Source: Brassica napus
Lineage: Eukaryota; Streptophyta; Magnoliopsida; Brassicales; Brassicaceae
NCBI RefSeq assembly: GCF_020379485.1
Contig: NC_063442.1
Coordinates: 10,317,509 to 10,381,508 of the forward strand
DNA: 64,000 bases
Direction: 5' to 3'
Shown: positions 54,401-63,590 of the stretch, piece by piece
How the letters are laid out: each line of letters begins with the position of its first letter
Position numbering within the stretch: position 1 is the stretch's first letter
Position numbers and translations under genes: made by a program
The notes under the pieces: model-generated
The model's database searches: none
The model's input: only the letters and a program-made list of their open reading frames with translations
What the model was told of the DNA's origin: nothing

Positions 54401-55909
54401 CTTTAACTCAGTTCGATGTACTCGTGCAGCCGTAACACCCGTGAAGTAGTACACCCCCTCACGTTCTTCACCCGTTCCAATCAGGGTCTTCGTAAAACGG
54501 TCCTGCAGTACACATAATGTATCAGTAAAGATAGCAATACACCCAGTTTGTTTCAGTAATCTAGAAACAGAAATCAATGTGCAATTAAAATCTGGCACAT
54601 ATAGAACATCTTTCAAGTAGTAGTGCTCGCTTAGGCGCAAAGTGCCTGTTTTCATTGCCTGTGAACATCGGCCATTAGGGAATTTAACCGATGATGGCAT
54701 AATATCAATCAGATCAGTAAGTAGAGATAAATCTCCAGTCATATGATGAGAGGCCCCTGTGTCGATAATGACATCTTTAATCGTTGGTTTACCAGACAAT
54801 TTCTCAGTTGAGATCGTTGACTTGGAGTTTTGAAGAAGCTGAAGGAGCTGAGTGATTTGTCCAATTGGGTCGTTGTTGTTGGAGTTTGAAGTAGTGGTGT
54901 TGTTAGACGCAGCTCGAGCTGAATTTGAACGTCCACGACCTCGGTTACTGTTGTTGGACGAACGTCCTCCTCTGCCTCGCTGAGACGATCCGTACGAAGA
55001 ACCTGAATTAGTGTTCTTTTGTTCATACCACCATTCTGGATAACCATGGAGCTGGAAACACTCTGAATTGTCATGACCCTTCTTAGAGCAATGAGAGCAA
55101 ATCCTATTTGGATCTCGGAAGCGTGTAGTCACAGTAGACAGTTGAGTAGAATCAGGCTTAGAAGTTTCTGTGTGAACTGAGAACCCCATTGCCTCTGTTT
55201 TACTCTCCTTAGACCTTGCCGTATTGTTGTGTTGTTCCTCACGTATAACTCTGGAGTAGACATTATTGATATCTGGTAATGGATCTTCATCGATTATTTG
55301 TGATCGAATGTTTCGAAACCTAGACTCGTCAAGCCCAAACAAAAACTTATGAACGCGTATCTCTTCTCGTTCCTTCTCAATATCTGCAGAAGCTTCGCAT
55401 GAACAACCTCGTGGAGTCTTAAGATTATCTAGTTCCTCCCATAGCTTAGACAAGCGACCAAAGTATTCAATGACGGTTTGCCCATCCTGTAGACACGTAT
55501 TGATTTCATCACGTAATTGATGAATACGAACACCGTTCTTGACAGAGAATCGGCGCTGGAGATTTTCCCAAAGTTTATACGCGTCCGGTACAAACGTAAC
55601 AGTCGATCTGATCTTCGGGTCTATTGAAGTTCTAATCCAGCCAACCAGCATAGAGTTTGTGGCAAGCCAGCGTGATAGGTCTGGTTCAGTCGAGGGTTTT
55701 TCTATAGCTCCGGTAATAAAACCTAGCTTTTGCTTGGCTTGTATGGAATTAGATAACTCCGTCGCCCATTCGGTATAATTGTCTCCACGAAGAAGAACAG
55801 AAGTTATTAATGCTCCAGGATTATCTGAGGGATGGAGATAATATATCCCACCGGGAGTAGGAAGACTCGTCGCAGACGTAGTCGACAAGGCAGAATTAGT
55901 ATCAGACAT
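51485..55909 (-). CDS. Copia Gag-Pol polyprotein, 1474 aa, unbroken
   Basis: A single 1474-codon frame, the normal length and layout of a plant Ty1/copia polyprotein. Gag (residues 1-~290) includes the copia N-terminal domain (LRGDNYTEWA), the UBN2 part (YKLWENLQRRF) and a CCHC knuckle (CSHCSKKGHDNSEC, ~271-284). Then protease DTGASHH (~383), integrase (LWHRRLGHPS, CEICFRAK, HCDVWGP, RSDNGSEF, NGRVERKHRH), reverse transcriptase (AFLHGDLEEEIYM, LYGLRQAPRCWY, YVDDFVI) and RNase H (CDADLSACPRTRRS, SSAEAEYRAM, QLADVLTKALP). All expected catalytic residues are visible. Its start lies ~60 bases inside the 5' LTR/PBS. No stops or frameshifts occur, in contrast to the copia element at 1.5-6.1 kb. Confidence 0.95.
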   Translation of the reverse strand: MSDTNSALSTTSATSLPTPGGIYYLHPSDNPGALITSVLLRGDNYTEWATELSNSIQAKQKLGFITGAIEKPSTEPDLSRWLATNSMLVGWIRTSIDPKIRSTVTFVPDAYKLWENLQRRFSVKNGVRIHQLRDEINTCLQDGQTVIEYFGRLSKLWEELDNLKTPRGCSCEASADIEKEREEIRVHKFLFGLDESRFRNIRSQIIDEDPLPDINNVYSRVIREEQHNNTARSKESKTEAMGFSVHTETSKPDSTQLSTVTTRFRDPNRICSHCSKKGHDNSECFQLHGYPEWWYEQKNTNSGSSYGSSQRGRGGRSSNNSNRGRGRSNSARAASNNTTTSNSNNNDPIGQITQLLQLLQNSKSTISTEKLSGKPTIKDVIIDTGASHHMTGDLSLLTDLIDIMPSSVKFPNGRCSQAMKTGTLRLSEHYYLKDVLYVPDFNCTLISVSRLLKQTGCIAIFTDTLCVLQDRFTKTLIGTGEEREGVYYFTGVTAARVHRTELKNSSTSELWHRRLGHPSFRVLSALPVLDNMVFDSEQAASCEICFRAKQTRQVFNDSLNKASEPLSLLHCDVWGPYRTPSSCGARYFLTIVDDCSRAVWTYLMLEKSEVANLLREFIALSERQFGKTVKTIRSDNGSEFLVLTSYFKQLGIEHQTSCVDTPQQNGRVERKHRHILNVARACLFQSNLPVSFWGESILTASHLINRTPTQVLNNKTPYEVLFGKKPDFDKLRVFGCLCYSHRKARDKDKFGDRSRKCIFVGYPYGKKAWRLYDLTTHEFFTSRDVVFSEQKFPGVDADDDDGVSPPLNIDDSTIDDWLFPNTDSRGSVPHHAEPPTQPSPSIPQTTIPPTNPQSSQPLPPIAETEPPMSPTHEPTPPVEETVSGSPGLPEILGRGQRLRTPSVLLKDYVTHSALTHPPHDLAHSDHGLFDTVSGMTPYPISSYVSDNIFSDNHKVFMAAIINDNVPKNFKEAVKHKIWNDAMSKEVDAFEVTDTWEVTTLPPGKKALGNQWLYSNKYNADGTLERPKARLVVLGNRQTEGEDFTDTFAPVAKLTTVRIILKLAAIKNWLVHQMDVSNAFLHGDLEEEIYMKLPQGFTCSDPKQVCRLKKSLYGLRQAPRCWYSKLTKALQDFGFSHEYADQSLFSKVRGSICIHILVYVDDFVIACNDAKALQEFKDYLQKCFRMKDLGTLKYFLGFEVARNASGFYLSQRKYALDIISETGLLGAKPSAVPIELNHQLARAEGPLANAEQYRRLVGRLIYLTNTRPDLGYTVHILAQFMQKPLLPHWEAALRVVRYLKGTPGQGIFLKSDDPMQISIYCDADLSACPRTRRSLSAYITFIGDSPVSWRTKKQDTVSLSSAEAEYRAMSEAVKELKWLKELLQSFGFDHASPMKVYCDSKPAMYIAANPVFHERTKHIERDCHHVRDALKTKLITTEHVTSKNQLADVLTKALPRPQFDFIMSKLAVRNLTLPT

Positions 55910-55977
55910 GTTTCTTGATGATCAAGAAACACGTTTTTAGTATTTTAGGTTATTCAGATCTTTGTGCTCTGATACCA

Positions 55978-56119
55978 TGAAATCGTATAAAGATATAATT
56001 TGTGTTGTGTTATTAGAATAGCATAAGCTCTCTCTTTATACAAGTAGAATGCCCTAAGATGATAAGGACTAGGACTAGTTACATCATTATCCTAAGATAT
56101 ATAGGATTTATCTCTAATA
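55978..56119 (-). repeat. 5' LTR of the intact copia element
   Basis: 142 bp; drives the element on the minus strand and is followed directly by the tRNA-Met primer binding site. Confidence 0.93.
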
Positions 56120-56404
56120 TCATCATCGTCAATCTCGATAGCTTCCACCTGTCTAGCTGGGTGTGCGAAGTTTCTAATTGGTGGTACCTCCATACCATTT
56201 ATACAACCGGTTACTGAATCTCCCTTTTAGTTTTTTCTTGGTGTCTTCGTTGTGTGTTGTTTAGTATCCGCATTTTATGCCGAATTACCCACTATTTTTT
56301 CCCAACTTATAAGATGTTGTTGCACTACAAGATCTCCAATATATGTTTACGCTTGATATTTGACTCTATTATTCTTTCTGGGTTTTGATTTACTCCTCTT
56401 TTTT

Positions 56405-56732
56405 GATCCGTTATGTTTTTCCATGTGCAAGTGATGAAATATTCTGCTTTTTTTTTTCCAGTATCAAGCTAATGAGCAGGTTACTCTGTGGGTGAACAAA
56501 GTCGGCCCATATAATAATCCACAAGAAACATATAACTACTATAGCCTCCCATTTTGCCGCAAAACTGAAAACGGCATTCACAAATGGGGTGGTCTTGGTG
56601 AGGTTCTTGGTGGAAATGAGCTCATCGACAGCCAGATAGACATAAAGTTCTTGAGTACGTTAGCTTCTATGCTAGTTTTTTTTTGTTATCTTGATTGCAC
56701 AACAGTTATATTGCCTTCGTCTGTTTTTACTC
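56405..56732 (+). pseudogene. TMN1 exon 2 duplicate (inverted block)
   Basis: Matches the reverse complement of ~38950-39280: intron end with poly-T and CAG, exon 2 (56462-56654, 193 bp, same length and open), the GT donor, and intron 2 up to TTTTTACTCCCA. It lies on the plus strand whereas the parent exon is on minus. It breaks off exactly where the parent would have its next AG acceptor. Confidence 0.92.
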
Positions 56733-57519
56733 CCAAATATAGGGATATTCATTATAATTCTTGTGTCTTATATGGAATTCTTCTTTCAATAGTATATGGT
56801 TAGCATATTTCGAAATCATTGGTTCTCAATGTTATTAACCTTTTAAACAGCCAATAATGAACACGTTTTAATATTGATATTTATCAAAGTTGGTATATAA
56901 ATATAAATATAAAACATAATAAATAGAAACTCACAAATTTTTGGATTCAAAACAAATAAATTCCAAGAATATTTTCTATAACATCTATTTTCGTAATTGC
57001 TACATACAATAAATGCAAAAGATAATATATAGAAACAAGATTTTCCGATTTAACTAAATTAACTTGATGACTACGCATAGAATATATTATGTTTGACATG
57101 GTAATTGAATTTATATTAGTAATAAATGGAAACTCATATATTTTCGGATTCAACGAATTAATTCCAAGAATATTCTCTATAACATCCATTTTCGTAACTG
57201 AATTTATATTAGTTACTATATATTCTGTTTGACATGGTAACTGAATTTATATTAGTTACCATATATTATGTAAATCATGGTAACTGTATTTAGTTATTAG
57301 TTTTATATAATAAAGAGAGGATCCCCCAACTTTCTCCTCAAACCGAAGACTCTCGCTTTAAATTAGGTCGATATTATAAATAGGCAGCACTAAATTTATT
57401 AATTGACTATAAACAAATATAAAATCTATTAAAATATAGATTAGACAAATATTTATTAATTTAAATAAAATTTTAAAAGAAACGATCCCGCGCTTTGAAA
57501 GCGCGGGTCAAAATCTAGT
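56733..57519 (+). mobile_element. Helitron-like repeat, copy 1
   Basis: The end at 57487-57518 is a GC hairpin (CCCGCGCTTTGAAAGCGCGGG) followed by TCAAAATCTAG and T, the Helitron 3' terminus. The first ~410 bp are nearly identical to 63591-64000. A clean 5' TC end could not be fixed. Internally an ~85-bp phrase (GAAACTCA...ATTTTCGTAA) occurs twice about 197 bp apart. Confidence 0.6.
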
Positions 57520-57988
57520 TAGTAGAAATTAAAAAAAAAAACTGAAATTTCATCACTTTAACAAAATAGAGAGAATCAGTGGAGCTACTGCAAATACTTA
57601 GGAAAATTTAGGTAGAGATGAATCTGAATTTTATAGAATCGTTGAGTAAATTTGCTATAAAAAAGATTAACTGTTTTGAAGATCGTGAAGAGATCATGGA
57701 GGTAGTGTTAGAAATATTAAGGATTTGCTATAAAAAAGATTAACATTTGGCATTTCTTTCATTTAATTTTATTTACTGCATTTGATTTTTTTAAAAAATA
57801 TATAAGAAATGCCAAATGTTAAAATTTGATTGGTTATGCGACTTGCGCTTTAGTATATAAGATCCCAACCCCTCCATTATGAGTCTTTTCTGACTCCATA
57901 ATTAGGTTGTTGGTGAGACTCGAACCCAAGTTCTCACCCTTTAACAATACTCCTCCAGGATGAGTTGTCACCAATTGACGACTTTTTA
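57520..57988. other. Inserted AT-rich DNA within the TMN1 duplicate
   Basis: Non-coding. The GATTTGCTATAAAAAAGATTAAC-type phrase occurs twice (57648 and 57721). A GAACCCAAGTTCTCACC stretch near 57925 looks like part of an LTR or other repeat. Part of the insertion that separates duplicate exon 2 from exon 3. Confidence 0.45.
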
Positions 57989-58070
57989 TGTGACAACCCA
58001 TCCTCTCACTAGGAACCTAGGTTCACAGCGCTGTGAACCTAGGTTCCTAGTGAGAGGATGGGTTGTCACA
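57989..58070. repeat. Perfect 82-bp palindrome
   Basis: Two 41-base arms with no spacer, centred between 58029 and 58030 (core CACAGCGCTGTG). It starts TGTGACAACC and ends GGTTGTCACA and abuts duplicate exon 3. Confidence 0.97.
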
Positions 58071-58405
58071 AAAATGTTGACAGAAGCGTGATCTGTCATT
58101 TGGAACTTGATGAAGCTAAGGTCAAGCATTTCAAAGATGCCATCGAAAATAGCTACTGGTTTGAATTATTTATGGGTATGTATCACATTTACTTGTACAT
58201 TTTACTGAGGAAGAAATATCAAAGGAAAAAAATTGATTCGCTCGATTGTAGAAGATCCGCTGTTTGTTATATTTAAAATTGAAAGTCTTCGCAACTCATC
58301 AAAGGAACTTAATGCTACAATATCACCATATGTCCAGTGTTCTTACGTCAGTGTAACTCAAACTTTCAACGTCCTTAGTTTACTTTTGTCTGCTTCTTTT
58401 TGTCA
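58071..58405 (+). pseudogene. TMN1 exon 3 duplicate (inverted block)
   Basis: Exon 3 (58071-58175, 105 bp) is open and ends in the same GT donor, followed by intron sequence matching the parent to ~58405. The AG acceptor is lost: CA from the palindrome stands where CAG should be. Confidence 0.9.
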
Positions 58406-58429
58406 CAAATGATGTTTTTTTTTGCTAGG

Positions 58430-58775
58430 AATGTAAATATCATATAAATATGAGAAGGTTCAGATATACAAGATAGCTGCAAGATATCACCTTGGCAAAA
58501 AAAGATAAAAAACAAGGGGATACATAATTGAGAAACAAATGATCAAGAGAAGATTAAGAAAGCCATCGAACCATAAGACCTTCAAAGCGCTTTCTTCCCC
58601 TTCTTCATGTGATTACGTTGCGGACCTCGCGATCAATGAGCCTAACGACGGTCTGAGGGGGTAGACAGACTCCATTGTGTAGACTGTTATTCCTCTGCTT
58701 CCATAAATGATACACTGTTGCCTGGGCCGCCACCATTTTTAGTGTTGAAGGCGTACGTGGATGCAAGTTAAGAAT
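58430..58775 (-). mobile_element. LINE 3' fragment
   Basis: The minus strand encodes the C-terminal tail of a plant LINE ORF2 (KMVAAQATVYHLWKQRNNSLHNG, LIDREVRNVI, RFEGLMVRWLS), then a 3' UTR. Poly-T at ~58409-58418 on the plus strand could be its poly-A tail. It fills the junction between the inverted and the direct parts of the TMN1 duplication. Confidence 0.7.
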
Positions 58776-58856
58776 ATGTTTATTGCAGGTCTCTTAGGTT
58801 GGGTCTCTTAACATAATGTCGTAATATAAGATACGGTCACTTAGCTTTTTTAGCTT

Positions 58857-59970
58857 ATCACCAAAACAAAACCATTTCATATCAACCTAATCCATAATGC
58901 TGCTGCTAAAACAACACAGTGTAGAACCAGCTGGATCGAGCCTCCGATCCCCAAAACAACAGATCCAAGCCAAAAAAACAAACATGCAGCAGCGAGATCA
59001 AGCTCGAATCAAGCTACAAGCTAAGAAAGAAAGATGACAGAGATTCAAATCTAACCTTGTGATCTGACTCGGAGGCCGAAGCTGGAGAGAGAAAAAGTAA
59101 GACGCATGCGACGACGGATAAGAGGGAAGGGACGGCGGAGGAGGACACCATATCGGAACCCGGCGGAGGCTCACATCTGAGGGCGCGGTGATGGAGAGAG
59201 AGAGAGATGTGTTGCCAGTTTTATTTTCGTTTTCGTAAAATTTAATCTTTGATTCGAAAAATTGGGATAGACAAAATTGCCTCAAGAATATTTACAATAA
59301 CAATCCAACTAGTTCGATATTTACTAAAATATCGCAAACCTAAATATCTTTTACTAATTAACTACATACTACCCCAAATCTTTTAGTATCTACCAAAATA
59401 CACTGATCCTTTTAATTAATACCTTTTAGAGATCTAACTATCAATCAACTAAAAAATGTCAATGATTTGAAGGAAAAAGATAATACCTATATCTATACTA
59501 TTATTTTGTAAAATAATTTTTCGCAACAAAACTCTCACGTTAAATATTAGACGGAAACTATTATTTCGCCTTGTCGAAGGTTGTGTGGCGTCTGTGCTGC
59601 TTGCAGTTTATGGTGTATGTTCCTCTACGTTCCTCGATTAGTATGGTTCAGGAGGCTCCCGCAAGGTTTGCTATCTCTCTTCCTCTAATCATCGAATCTA
59701 GAGTTTCGTGATCAGTCAAGTTACAAGTTTGAAGATATTATCAATACCTAGATACTCTTGTGATGTCAATAGAAGTCCGGCATCTGAAGCAACAAGGTAA
59801 ACTCCACATTCATGTGGTAAACATCAACAACGGCTGAGAACAGGGAATGACTTTCTAAAGATTCCGGAGTAGTCTAGCAGATTGTGTCGGTTAAGTGGGC
59901 TAGTGAATTTAGACTTGTAATGTTTGAATTAGAAAACTTTTGGTTGAATCAAACTTGTAACCGGAATTTA
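58857..59970 (-). repeat. TMN1 5'-end duplication, direct block
   Basis: Matches 39727-40232 and then 45938-47131 in the same orientation, skipping the 5.7-kb pogo-like element and the hAT-like element of copy 1. The nucleotide match stays high throughout, including UTR and promoter. Confidence 0.92.
59056..59151 (-). pseudogene. TMN1 exon 1 duplicate
   Basis: A 96-bp open exon with ATG, signal-peptide coding ([20 protein letters not shown]) and an intact GT donor, nearly identical to the parent exon 1. Downstream exons in the correct orientation are missing, so only a truncated product could be made. The promoter region is retained, so transcription is possible. Confidence 0.88.
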
Positions 59971-60540
59971 ACTTGTATTTCACAGTTTCAACATTGAAAC
60001 CTGAGAAACAAACAAGAACTCTCTCTCAGCTTCTTACACAAAGCAAAGTAAAACACTTGAACAACAAGCGATCAACAGGAATTTAGTTACTCATCAATGG
60101 TTGGAATAGAGTTGTGGATGGGACCACAAGTGAAATTATGATATCCACTCATCAGTCTCTTTAGCAAACTCCATCTTCTTCTTCTTCTCCATCCCCATTA
60201 CTCTCTCGGCAAAAGATATAATCTCAGAAGCTACAGCTCACACTCTCTTCCTCCACTTCTCACCATCTCCTCCTTCATCTGTCCTCTTCCTCTTCGATCT
60301 CTCCTTGTGTCCCCACACAACTCCAGCGAATCTGTTAACCGTTTCTGTTAATTGATAATCCTTGATTTGCTCTGTCTCTCATCCTCTTCTTTGTCTTCTT
60401 CATTTTCTTGTGTGTCCACTGCGGCGTCGCCACGACGGCGATATGATATCACATCGTAAACCAACACGACAATCGAAGATCCGGAACCCCATTAACTGAA
60501 ACGTATTCGGACATATCTCCGTCAGGTTTTTAACCGGCCT
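59971..60540 (-). pseudogene. Possible trihelix-like transcription factor relic
   Basis: The minus strand between ~60510 and 60145 holds stop-broken coding-like pieces: ETVNRFAGVVWGHKERSKRKR, EIISFAERVMGMEKKKKMEFAKETDEW. The pattern (short helix, basic run, then ME-K/R-rich helix) resembles the C-terminal part of some plant trihelix/GT-type factors, but the DNA-binding domain is absent and stops occur (near 60385 and 60236). The identification is weak. Confidence 0.3.
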
Positions 60541-60559
60541 GGTTTGTTGATTAAAATTT

Positions 60560-60600
60560 ATTAGAAAAAACTAGTATTAGCTCCCGTGCATACCCACGGA
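60560..60600 (-). mobile_element. Helitron-like 3' terminus
   Basis: Minus strand: CCGTGGGTATGCACGGG hairpin, AGCTAATA, CTAG, then T. It has the form of a Helitron 3' end, but no 5' end was found. Confidence 0.4.
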
Positions 60601-60891
60601 CATTATTCTTTTTTTATTATTATTATATAACATAAATTACAAATTCTAGTGAATATAAATGTTATTTTGAGAGTTATTGGTAGACAATTTTTTTTCTAAA
60701 ATATATTTATAACTTATAACAGCCTAATATGGATCCAAAGTGCATGTAAAATATTGATCCGCTTAATTCAAAATCATTAAATATGAAAACTAAGGGAAAG
60801 TATAGATCTAGCACAAATATAATTAAAATATTAAAAAAATAATTAAAATATTAACTTTAATTTGTAGATAATTGACGTATTTTTGCTCTTT

Positions 60892-60892
60892 A

Positions 60893-60921
<29 letters not shown>
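60892..60921. repeat. (TA)n microsatellite
   Basis: About 14 uninterrupted TA units. Confidence 0.95.
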
Positions 60922-60925
<4 letters not shown>

Positions 60926-61429
60926 CTGTTTCCTTTTTTTTTAATTCTGAGAAAAAATGTTTGAGAAAGTAAGAACATAACCAAATTCCTAAAAAACCAC
61001 GATCACACAACCAACCCAAAATATATTTCTGTTTTCTATCTTGCTTTTTTTTTTTCATTGTCAATGCTATATTTATCCTAAAGTTTTTGTTTCTGAGAAA
61101 ATCTACAAAAAAAGATACAAAAAACGTATGTTGATCCAAAAAATAATACCACCATACAAAAATAAGAAGACCAACCTGAAGTTAGATCTTGATACAGAGG
61201 TAGACATGAGTCCTCGTTTCTTCTACCACTTGATTTTCTTAATCCCCATTTTCTATCTTCTTGTTATCACAACATATTGTTTTTTCTTGAGTTGCTTCTT
61301 ATGTTGATCTTCGTTCTTCCCTTCCATGAATTACCACGACCACAACGAAGAATCATGTGCCAGCAAATTGAAAACTAATTTAGTCCTTCGAAAATTCTTC
61401 AAAACAAAATAAAATAAAATAATTATAAA

Positions 61430-61862
61430 ATAAGTTAGCCGAGAAAACTAACTTTTGTCTCCCAGCCGAGATAGTTAGGATTTGTTGGTTGACGTCCTCC
61501 TCCAGCGGAGCTCCGGGGCGTAAGCCAGGCGCCTCCGTCGATGCCTGCTTGGAGCCACTTCGGTGAGTTTTCGACTAAACTTCCCCCGGCTATACTCTTG
61601 CTTCCTCCGATTTGTTTCAGATGCAGCAAGAAGTGCTTTGATTAGGGTAATTATATTGTTGTTATACTTGATCTTATTGACTATTGATTTCAAGTTCTCT
61701 TGTTAGAAGTTTGAAATTGATCCTTGTGTATCCTAGAGGTTTTTTAATTTTTTTTGCGGTTTCTAGGATCAAATCAGCTCTTGAGCAGATTGTGGTTTCA
61801 AGTTAAACTTGTAACCAAACCTTCATTTTCATTAATGATATTTATAATTTAGCAAAAAAAAA
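61430..61862 (+). mobile_element. Possible LINE fragment
   Basis: A GC-richer stretch (61440-61640) in AT-rich surroundings, followed by a 3' UTR-like part ending TTTATAATTTAGC plus poly-A, as in plant LINE 3' ends. No recognisable domain and no target duplication found. Confidence 0.25.
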
Positions 61863-62062
61863 GAAAAAGATTCACAAAAAAAAAAAATGAAAAACTATGA
61901 TTTGACTCATAAAGAGTCTGGGAGTTATTACCAGGAAATTATCGATCAACCTTGCGGGAAGCTTTGCTATGGAAAATTTTGTTTTTACTTGTTCTTTCTC
62001 AAAAATTATTTGTTGTGCAAATGTTTAGCCAGATATTTGTAGTCTCGAGAGTGTTGATACCA

Positions 62063-63590
62063 TCTATACTATTAAAGCAGAATACTTATTATGAATCTAC
62101 CCCTGAAATTTCTTATTAATTATAAAACATTCCATTTCCTATTTAAATTATTTTCAGTGTTATTCGATTGACAAAAAAAAGCCCAACCTATTTTCTACTT
62201 ACATTTACGTTTTGTTAGGCTCATTCAGTCAGGAATAATCCTATTTCGTACCTAGATAGATAATACAAAATCTAAGTCAACATATAGACTCGGTCTGATA
62301 CCCTATATCATTTCTATCTATGTTAAACCAAAAAAATAACTTATACTATACATAACGTAAACTACAAAATATAACTCTGAACTTGCGTTTCACCTAAATC
62401 CTAACAGATGCACAAACTATCAATTATATAAACATGCATGTGTAATGATTTAAACTTAGGCTTATACAAATAATAATATAACAAAAGTTTATAGATTCAT
62501 ATTATTATACAAATAAGATAGATAATACAAATAATAATATAATGAACGACTATAGAATTTTAACTTACAGTTATACATATTATATTACATTCATACAATA
62601 ATGTATCCTCAAACACACCCACTTTTTCATTATTTTCTTAATTTCGATTTTTTTTTTAAACTTGGTATTTATGTATCTATCGAGATTTCATCAAGATCTA
62701 TCTATATTAAAAAAAATTAAATGGTAACAATTCTCAGTAATTATAGGAACTAATAAATCTCAACAAATAGAACAAATAAAAAATATGATAAAATTTGAAG
62801 AAAGAATAAACTATTTTCTTAATGTATACTTTAGAACATTAAGGAATAACTTGGGCTACAAAAAATATATTAACTACACTGCATATACTAACTTGGACAG
62901 AAGTATATATATTTGATTGAGACAGATTTCGATTAATATATTATATTCCTATACTACCGTAACTTAAATCCAAAAGTAGTTATGATTGGCTTCGAGAGAT
63001 TTTCAGAAATTAATGAATACAATATCTTTCCAATTTATATAATTTGAGACAAAATCAATTTGGAAGCCCATAAAATTCATAAAATTATTAATTTCAGTTC
63101 TAAAGTCGACTTATTATAAATTATAGCAACAAATTTTCTTTAACAACTCGAAAATTTTGTATAAATGAAATTTAAAATTGTGTTATAAAATAAAAAGTAA
63201 AAAAATATCACAATATTTTAATAAATGTAATATCTATACCTTAACATTCTTTTCATTACCCAAAAAATAATCTAAATAAAACATAGAGAATATAACATTA
63301 TAAGGGAAACACATATAATATAGCAAAAAAAATTCAAACTAATCTACATACAAAAATTAATCAATTAAGAAAGTTGTAAATTTTCTATTAAAAATATTAA
63401 ATTTATGAAAATATTACATTTAAAAAATATTTATCAATTTATCCATCGTTTTTAAGTCCATTTCGTCTATGTTTACTAACCTATCTATATTCGTTTGTGT
63501 TCTAACCTATACGCTAAGACTACATTGAAACTCTAACTCTATTCAAACCCTATTAACACCATCAAAAACCCGTTGTCCAAAAAACACAAA
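62063..63590. other. AT-rich DNA beginning with a Helitron-like 5' end
   Basis: TCTATACTATTAAAGCAGAAT at 62063 resembles the Helitron 5' end at 10785, but no matching hairpin-CTAG end was seen. The rest is AT-rich with short direct repeats (for example ACAAATAATAATATAA at 62466 and 62527). No gene. Confidence 0.45.

Larger units (their letters stand above)
51336..56119 (-). mobile_element. Full-length, apparently intact copia retrotransposon
   Basis: 4784 bp. The LTRs (51336-51477 and 55978-56119, 142 bp each) look identical base for base. The target duplication is TCATC on both sides (51331-51335, 56120-56124). The primer binding site (TGGTATCAGAGC on the minus strand, 55966-55977) abuts the 5' LTR and the purine tract TTGAGGGGGAG abuts the 3' LTR. 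On the minus strand the LTR starts TATTAG where TGTTAG would be usual. Its ORF is uninterrupted, so this is the youngest retroelement in the window and may be autonomous. Confidence 0.95.
51129..56235 (-). pseudogene. Unidentified coding remnant cut by solo LTR and copia
   Basis: Host DNA on both sides of the copia element reads as coding on the minus strand. 56235-56125 gives MEVPPIRNFAHPARQVEAIE and then IDDDDMLK; 51300-51129 gives a ~60-codon open stretch with CAYFGAESIDVEEIV and KEQPCLPPELCS. The solo LTR interrupts the latter right after ELCS. Frames do not join simply between the two parts, so an intron or a frameshift lies near 51300-51320. I do not recognise the protein; the acidic IDDDD run and PPELC are its most distinctive features. 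Probably a dead fragment. Confidence 0.35.
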
